From Adiantum capillus-veneris (lineage: Eukaryota; Streptophyta; Polypodiopsida; Polypodiales; Pteridaceae): a DNA stretch of 64,000 nt. Below are positions 58,707-64,000 of the stretch, in pieces. The translations under genes and the position numbers were made by a program. The stretch is from assembly GCA_014529385.2 (NCBI GenBank), contig CM043962.1, positions 38,281,098 to 38,345,097 on the forward strand. Direction: 5' to 3'. The notes beneath the pieces were generated by a model, which did no database searches, was not told where the DNA came from, and saw nothing but the letters and a program-made list of their open reading frames with translations. The first letter of the stretch is position 1. Every line of letters begins with the position of its first letter.

Positions 58707-59061
58707 TCATCTCTAATTTGGTTCGCGGATTTGTGCTTTCTACAGCTCTATATTCTCGTCCATACTTGTCAACAAATAAAGATGTCCATTGTCGGTTGGC
58801 CTCGTATGTATAGACATATAAGAGCTTGTATTCTGTCAGCTTATCCGGGTAAGGCTCTAAGCAACTGTAAAGATTGAATTGATTTCCATTAATATACCTA
58901 TATAGTCCTTCACTTTCATGGTTATACGTCCAAAATCTCTCCACAAAATTGGTCTTTATGTATTGTAGGTTTGGAAGATCTATTCTGGGCGGGTGCTCAT
59001 CTATCCCTGCAATCCATGTGCTTGTATAAGCTGAGTCTGAGTCTGAGTCTGATGTAGACAT
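58591..59061 (-). pseudogene. Element B: gag N-terminal extension
   Basis: This 156-codon frame starts MSTSDSDSDSAYTSTWIAG and contains FVERFWTYNHESEGLYRYI and PYPDKLTEYKLLYVYTYEA. It overlaps the gag core frame; the sequence from about 58690 on is better read in the gag frame, so a frameshift near 58690-58640 likely separates one original gag. I do not recognise the extension domain. Confidence 0.55.
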
Positions 59062-59917
59062 GACTTCTAGGCTTAATATATCTAGCTTGCTGTAGTAATA
59101 CCTCTCTCAGTGTGTTCAAGTGTTTTGGTCAGGGAAAATCCAAAACTATGTCCAAAACCATGAGCATTTTCTCACAATTCTCTCAAAATTGTCGGTTTTA
59201 GACACCCCTGACTTCCGGATGCATTTTGAGGCCTTAAACAGCGTTTTTTTGAAAACTGATCAAAATGTAAGATAAAAACGTAAAAAAGCGTGCGAAACGA
59301 CTCCAAGTATAGAGAAACAAAACAGGGTAGGCAAGATTGGGACGTTGAAGAACCTTAGAGTAGATAAGGATACACGGGGAGGTCAAGGGGTGATTAGGGT
59401 GAAAAAAGTGTGGGACCCCAAATGCGTTTCATTCATATTGAGCTCATCAGTGGTGTGGGTTTTCATATACAAATGAAGGAGGTGAATGGGGATTTATAGA
59501 GGGGCAGCTTGAGGTGGATTTTGGGGGGAAAAAACAAGGGAGTTAATGGTAGTGTACAAATGTACATAGGGAAAGAGTTAGGGTGGAAGAGTTAGGGACA
59601 AGTGAGTTAATGGTAGTGTACAAAAGTACCAAGGGCAAGAGTTAGGGTAGACAAGTTGTACCCAATAGAGTTATGTATTTTGAAGCTGATGGTGATTTGA
59701 TAACCAAGTTAGTGGGGAGATAGGGTGGTGAACAGAAGAGGTCCAGCTTTAGGGGAAAATAGGGGGGAGGAGGGTGGCATCCATTTTATATTTTTATGGA
59801 GCTAGTAGACCAATTTATATTTTTCATGGGGCTAGTAGATCAAAGGTGTATTGGTAGGCGGAGTTTGGCTTATGATTTAACAAGGGGTGTAGAGAGAGAG
59901 GTATTAGTGGGGTTTAG
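59062..59917. other. Sequence between element B and the Penelope-like element
   Basis: The first few hundred bases are probably element B leader. A unit of about 65 bases with GTTAATGGTAGTGTACAAA is tandemly duplicated at about 59538-59665. The remainder is G-rich 3' sequence of the Penelope-like element. No gene was seen. Confidence 0.5.
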
Positions 59918-62060
59918 TTAACTGAGGTAGGGCCCCCAATATAGGGGAGAGAAGAGTGGTGTTACGGGGGGGGGGGGGGGGGGGGGGAAGAAGGTAAAAT
60001 AATGGAAGTAAAGAGCGCCTGAGGGGGGAAGGTGTGAACAAGATAAGGGATAAGGGATAAAATAGAAGGGCCCAACTACTAAAGTCCACTTCTTAAAGGG
60101 TAGGGGTATCCAAACAATGGATATTTCCAAATATTTATTTGTAAAGGTGTGTGGCAACCTAAAAAGGAAAACGAGTAGCCCATACAAAGTTTTATGCGAG
60201 TCTTTCGGGGTGGTGTAAGGTATGTACAAGTAGGCTATGGAGGTTGGGCCCAGAGGTCTAGCAGATGGTGGGTCTAGGTAGAAGCAAGAGTGAGGGTTGT
60301 ATTGGCAAGCCGAAGCGATAGGGTTGCTGATACAAAGGGAGGGCGATAGCCTTCTTGTGGAAGGAGTGAAAGGTAACTTGAAGGTTATGGGGGGTGGTTT
60401 TTTAAATGGAAGTGTGGGCTCCATGAGGGAGGTGCGATTCTGATAGGTGACTTTTTTGAATACATAACGAAGAAAACCTTGTGGATATCCTTTTGCCCTA
60501 AGGTGTTGGTAGAAAAGATTGCGGATAGCAATGAAACCTTCCAAGGAGCTTTCTCTAATGATAAATCTTTTGAGTTCCGCAATAATGAAAGCCACTTTTA
60601 AGTGTGTAGGATGCCATGAGATCCATGGGATGTAGTTATAAGCATTTAAGGGTTTTTGATGGCAGCGACAATCCAAAAGGCTTGACGAGGGAAACTTTGT
60701 TCCTTTAAAAAATCCAATGTCGAGGATAGTGGCATGGTTGGGAGAGATGTGGCTAGAGATTTTAATGTGATCTTGAAGCGGTTTTCCATAATCCTTCAAA
60801 CAAGAGGTCAGGGATGCCTTAGAACCAATCCATAGCCCAAAGGCATCATCTACATATCGTTTGAAGTAGAGGAGGTTAGGACTTCTGAAAAGGGAAGAAG
60901 AGGCTTCCAAATGGCATTGGAAGAGGCATGCATACACTACGGCAAAATTGGAGCCCATAGCGGTTCCTTTGACTTGGTTCCAAAATTTTCCTTTGAAAGT
61001 AATGTAGTGGTGCGACAAGATGAGCGCCGCAAGAGAGAGGATAAAGTGTGTTTTGAGAGGGTCAAAATGGGTAGAAATGGAGGCTTTGAGAGCTGCAAGG
61101 CCATGGTTGATTGGGATACTAGGGTAGAGGGCCTCAACATCAAAGGTGAAGAGTAGGGTATTGGGGGGGAGGGGGAGTTTGTTAAGGTCCTTGATGAGGG
61201 TGAGAGAGTTTTTAAGATTTTGTTTAAAGGTGAGGAGGATAGGAAAAAGTTGGAAGTGAAGCCAAATGGAAGCTTTTTAAAAAATATAGCCCTTATACGA
61301 GCAAATAGGCCGTGAGACAAGGGAGGGTTTGTGCAATTTAGGGATGAAATAAATGGGGCAAGGTTTAAGTTTCTTGCTAAGGGGCGAGAGAATGAAGTTA
61401 CGATCTAAAGTCGGTAGTGTTGAAAGTTTGGATGGTAATGGAGGAGAGGAGGGAAGCAATAAAGGGAAAGGGGATGGAGAGGCAAGGCTCGTAGGTGGAC
61501 GTATCGTTGAGGTGAGAGAGGGCGTTATTTTCATACCAATCCAAAGGTAGTATGGCCAAGCCTAAGTTTTTGTCGGCAGGTTTTATGATAATGGAAGGAT
61601 CCAATTTGAGGCTGGTTAAGGCTTGAGTGACAAAACGGGGAGGTTTAGAGGGTGGAAAGAAATTAGAGTTCAAAATAAGGTTAAGGTTAATATGGTTAGT
61701 GAGTAAGATTTGCTTGAGAGCTGCGTTTTGCAAAGGGGGCGTCCAAAGGGGATTTGGTATCTTGAAAGGAGAGGGTGGTAGAGTTGGATGATTCTTGAAG
61801 AAAAACTTTAGTTTGAAATCTCTTGACATTTTGGTATGAGCGTTAAGAAGAGAAGCGGGTGAAGGGTTTGAAGGGGGGGGAATGTATTTTAAACCTAAAG
61901 CTAAGCATCGCTTTTCAGGGAGGAAGAGTGTTTTAGATGAAAAGTTATGCACTTTAAAGTTGGAAACACCGAGCTCCACAGCGAAGGATTTAAGTTTACC
62001 AAACAAGAGAAGCTTGTAGTGTTGAGGATTTACAAGGGGTAGCCAATACTTCCTTCTCAA
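59918..62060 (-). pseudogene. Penelope-like reverse transcriptase (endonuclease-less)
   Basis: The N-terminal part (62060-61398) has KVHNFSSKTLFLPEKRCLALG and IIIKPADKNLGLAILPLDWY, hallmark blocks of Penelope-like proteins. After one frameshift near 61430 the frame runs from 61534 to 59918 with a single TAA at 61279. It has FIPKLHKPSL, LLFTFDVEALYPSIP (first catalytic Asp), QVKGTAMGSNFAVVYACL, LLYFKRYVDDAFGLW (catalytic Asp pair) and the thumb SSLEGFIAIRNLFYQ, AKGYPQGFLRYVF. No GIY-YIG endonuclease follows; the C-terminus is unrelated and ends in a proline run from a poly-G tract. RT catalytic residues are intact. Confidence 0.85.
59966..59988. repeat. Poly-G tract
   Basis: About 23 consecutive G residues produce the proline run at the C-terminus of the RT frame. 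It may be a 3'-end feature of the element. Confidence 0.9.
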
Positions 62061-62351
62061 TCTTCCTTTGTGGATTGGGAGCTCGAGGTAATCTTTGTCA
62101 AGTGGTGATGCAGCAACGGTGTTGGAGATCCAAAATACGCGGGAGGAGGGGGGGCTTGGAGAAGGAAAGGTGCACCCATGTAGTGGGGTGCTTAAGCCCT
62201 AATCCCTCCTCCCTCTTCCTTTTCCCGAGTGTTTTGCATTGTAGTGGGAGGTGTTCTTTGGAAAAAAAGTTTTCTTGTGGGAAGAGGAAGCGGGAGAAGA
62301 AATATTGGGGTGGGAAATGGTAGGGTGCGGGGGGCTAATGGGTTTAAGAGG

Positions 62352-63710
62352 CTAGAGCGGATTAGAAAGTAAATTGCGGTGGTAGGTGTAGTGGGGTTTT
62401 TTTACATAAGGGGGTGAAGCTTGGTGGGGAGATTCTAAAGTTCGTTTATAGGTTGGGCCTTGAGATGGTTTAGGAGCTATAGATTGCGGCTCCAACGGAG
62501 AAGGTTGAGGATAGGTAGAGGGTCTGGGGGATTGGAAGGGTTTTTTGGAAGGGGGTTTGAAGGTTTTTTGAGGGGAAAGGAAGGGTTTTTTGGGAGGGGG
62601 ATAGGGTTTACATGGGGAAGAGGAGGGGGGGAAATGCGGTTTAGTGTGGCTTGCATTAAAGCGCCTATTGGTGTTATTTGAACCCAAGTGATCCGCCACC
62701 ACTTGCTCCACGAGTTCTTTTATAGTTTGTTCTTTGGGAAGGGAAATGACTTCCTCTTCCAATGCATTGATAGATCTTTTACGTGCAAGTATGGCATCTT
62801 CCTCCTTGGTAGAGGTTAGATGGGCATTCAAGATGTAGGTTTGGATTTCAAAGAGGAAGAGGTTGAGAGAAGAGGTTTTCCATTCTTTAAGTTTAAGACT
62901 CCAATCATGTTTTGATAGTTTTGGAATGGAGATCAAGAGAAGCCTATTGTTAAGATCATTGAGACGTTCTTCAACGAGTGCATGGTAACCATCAAGATAA
63001 GATTGGAGGTTTTTTATGAGTAGAGTTTGTGCTTGGATGAGAGCTTGTGTGGAATCAAGTTGGAAACGTATAGTGAGCGAAGTGAGTTTGGCATTGAGAA
63101 GAGCTAGGGCTTGGGAATCATCAATGGTAAGCTTGGGAGGCTTGATACAAAGGCTATTGGGAGCTTTTTGGTTACGGAGTAACTCATTGACATGTGCCAA
63201 GAAACTTTTAGCTCTTTTTAATTTACCATGTAGTTTTTTGAATTCCAAAATAGAATTGGAGAGAATCACCTCAAAATCCGCCGGCTTCTTGAGTTGTGGT
63301 AGCGATGCCAAATTGGTGGAGGGGTAAATTGAAGAGGAAACCTGTCGCTTTCCGAAGGTAAGAGGTGTGTCGATGGTGGAGGATGAAGTTATATTAAAGC
63401 GGTTGTGGGTTAGATCATTTTTGGCAAGCACCGAGGAGAAGTCAAAAGAATCTTCGAGGAGTTTTTCCAATTCCTCCGTGATGTGCTCGTAATGATTCAA
63501 AGCATGCGGGTTGTCTGGTAATGTGACGATGCTACCGGTGGGTGCGTGCGTCGAAGGCATAAGTGTGGGTGCGGTTTCAGCCAAAAGAACCGTGGTGGCC
63601 GAGACAAAACCGGGGAGAGAGGGTGCAGGGGGTGCCGCCAAGCCGGTTGAAGCCGAATCCAAAGCGAGGGTTGTCGGTGGTAGTAATTGCAGAGTAGTAA
63701 GGTTATCCAT
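62352..63710 (-). CDS. ORF1 of the Penelope-like element
   Basis: An intact 452-codon frame starting MDNLTTLQLLPPTTLALDSA. Residues 1-80 are Ala/Thr/Pro-rich. Residues about 145-330 are helical and probably coiled coil (EFKKLHGKLKRAKSFLAHV, IQAQTLLIKNLQSYLDGY). The C-terminal 110 residues are Pro/Lys-rich with repeated PPKKPF/SPQKTF/PPSKKPF motifs, typical of non-specific nucleic-acid binding. No zinc knuckle is present. By position and architecture it is a gag-like or RNA-binding ORF1; I know no named family for it. Confidence 0.7.
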   Translation of the reverse strand: MDNLTTLQLLPPTTLALDSASTGLAAPPAPSLPGFVSATTVLLAETAPTLMPSTHAPTGSIVTLPDNPHALNHYEHITEELEKLLEDSFDFSSVLAKNDLTHNRFNITSSSTIDTPLTFGKRQVSSSIYPSTNLASLPQLKKPADFEVILSNSILEFKKLHGKLKRAKSFLAHVNELLRNQKAPNSLCIKPPKLTIDDSQALALLNAKLTSLTIRFQLDSTQALIQAQTLLIKNLQSYLDGYHALVEERLNDLNNRLLLISIPKLSKHDWSLKLKEWKTSSLNLFLFEIQTYILNAHLTSTKEEDAILARKRSINALEEEVISLPKEQTIKELVEQVVADHLGSNNTNRRFNASHTKPHFPPSSSPCKPYPPPKKPFLSPQKTFKPPSKKPFQSPRPSTYPQPSPLEPQSIAPKPSQGPTYKRTLESPHQASPPYVKKPHYTYHRNLLSNPL

Positions 63711-64000
63711 GGAGGGGTAAGTGATAAAGTGTTGTTGATGAGGTGGGTTAGGTTAAGAAATGTGGGCCAAAGTGGGAAAGGGTGCAAAGTGATGTGTACG
63801 ATCGATTAGCCTATACGATGCAAGTTTACCTAGAATCAAGCTAAGTCCACCGGTTAAATTAGAGGCATTGAAGCTTTATTGGAGTACCCTTTATTGGAGT
63901 AGGTGACTTTAGGTGAGAGGGGAATAGATCCATCAGGTTGAGTTAAGGTGAAAGGTTAGCCCTGATATGTAAAGGTTTGCCATAGCCGAAGGAGAACCTT
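63711..64000. other. Upstream sequence of the Penelope-like element
   Basis: Probable 5' untranslated region of ORF1. A short local duplication (TATTGGAGTA twice near 63878-63900) is present. Nothing else was seen. Confidence 0.4.

Larger units (their letters stand above)
49694..59061 (-). mobile_element. Ty3-related element B lacking RT, RNase H and integrase
   Basis: Read on the minus strand: gag N-terminus (59061), gag core and zinc knuckles, retropepsin, a degenerate second retropepsin-like domain, W-motif tail (to 52040), polypurine tract (50773-50762) and 3' LTR (50761-49694). No RT, RNase H or integrase sequence is present, although gag and protease are closely similar to element A. 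It is therefore a non-autonomous gag-protease element that would need another element's pol. The 5' LTR is absent: the leader meets other sequence before the Penelope-like element. A CACTA-ended element sits inside gag. Confidence 0.8.
59918..63710 (-). mobile_element. Penelope-like element (EN-minus type) with upstream ORF1
   Basis: ORF1 (63710-62352) precedes the RT frame by about 290 bases on the same strand, with no other genes between. Endonuclease-deficient Penelope-like elements are known from rotifers, fungi and some plants, where they associate with telomeres. Here no telomeric repeat array adjoins the 3' side. Pseudo-LTRs were not identified. The true ends are not fixed. Confidence 0.75.

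Noticed and set aside
59538-59665. GTTAGGG motifs beside the Penelope-like element, suggesting telomeric repeats.
   Set aside because: Only a few copies, irregularly spaced and within a 65-base duplication; not a TTTAGGG array.

Overview
This 64-kb window is repeat-rich nuclear DNA from a land plant. The evidence is compact GT-AG introns, Ty3-type LTR elements primed by plant tRNA-Asp, a Helitron2/Helentron that carries an RPA-like gene, and long GA/GT/AT microsatellites. An endonuclease-less Penelope-like element and a Helentron together suggest a seed-free plant or gymnosperm (a fern or lycophyte is my best guess) rather than a flowering plant; this is inference. I see no conventional single-copy host gene, rRNA, tRNA or CRISPR array. 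Almost everything recognisable is a mobile element, mostly on the minus strand and often nested.

Layout. 1-4.7 kb: an accessory retroelement ORF and a leader with spaced 24-bp palindromes. 4.7-24.3 kb: Ty3 element A on the minus strand (5' LTR 23351-24292, tRNA-Asp primer site 23331-23348, gag-protease-RT-RNase H-integrase, then a second retropepsin-like domain). A is split inside its integrase by an 8,757-bp terminal-inverted-repeat (TIR) DNA transposon at 6528-15284. 24.3-35 kb: a degraded Helentron on the minus strand (RPA-like protein, Rep, helicase, endonuclease), its helicase split by a 1.34-kb CACTA-ended element. 35-40.4 kb: microsatellites, local duplications and another 5' LTR with primer site, which sits in a LINE fragment. 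40.4-49.7 kb: low-information sequence with two decayed genes. 49.7-59.1 kb: element B, a Ty3 relative with gag and protease but no RT, RNase H or integrase, split by a second copy of the CACTA-ended element. 59.9-63.7 kb: a Penelope-like element with an extra ORF.

The most interesting object is the TIR transposon. It has four gene modules in alternating orientation. One encodes a protein that begins with a histone H3-type tail (MARTKKTARK), continues into an unmistakable H3 histone fold, and then passes through two phase-consistent introns into a Ulp1/C48 SUMO-protease-like domain. A KSP/KTP-rich basic exon lies downstream. Its promoter and first codons are tandemly duplicated, giving four copies of the start. 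Several genes here are broken by stop codons that look like CAG/CAA to TAG/TAA changes, as expected from deamination of methylated transposon DNA.

Limits: element families were assigned by motif recognition only. Exon borders come from reading GT/AG sites and phase. Outer ends of the Helentron, the Penelope-like element and element A's 3' side are not resolved.
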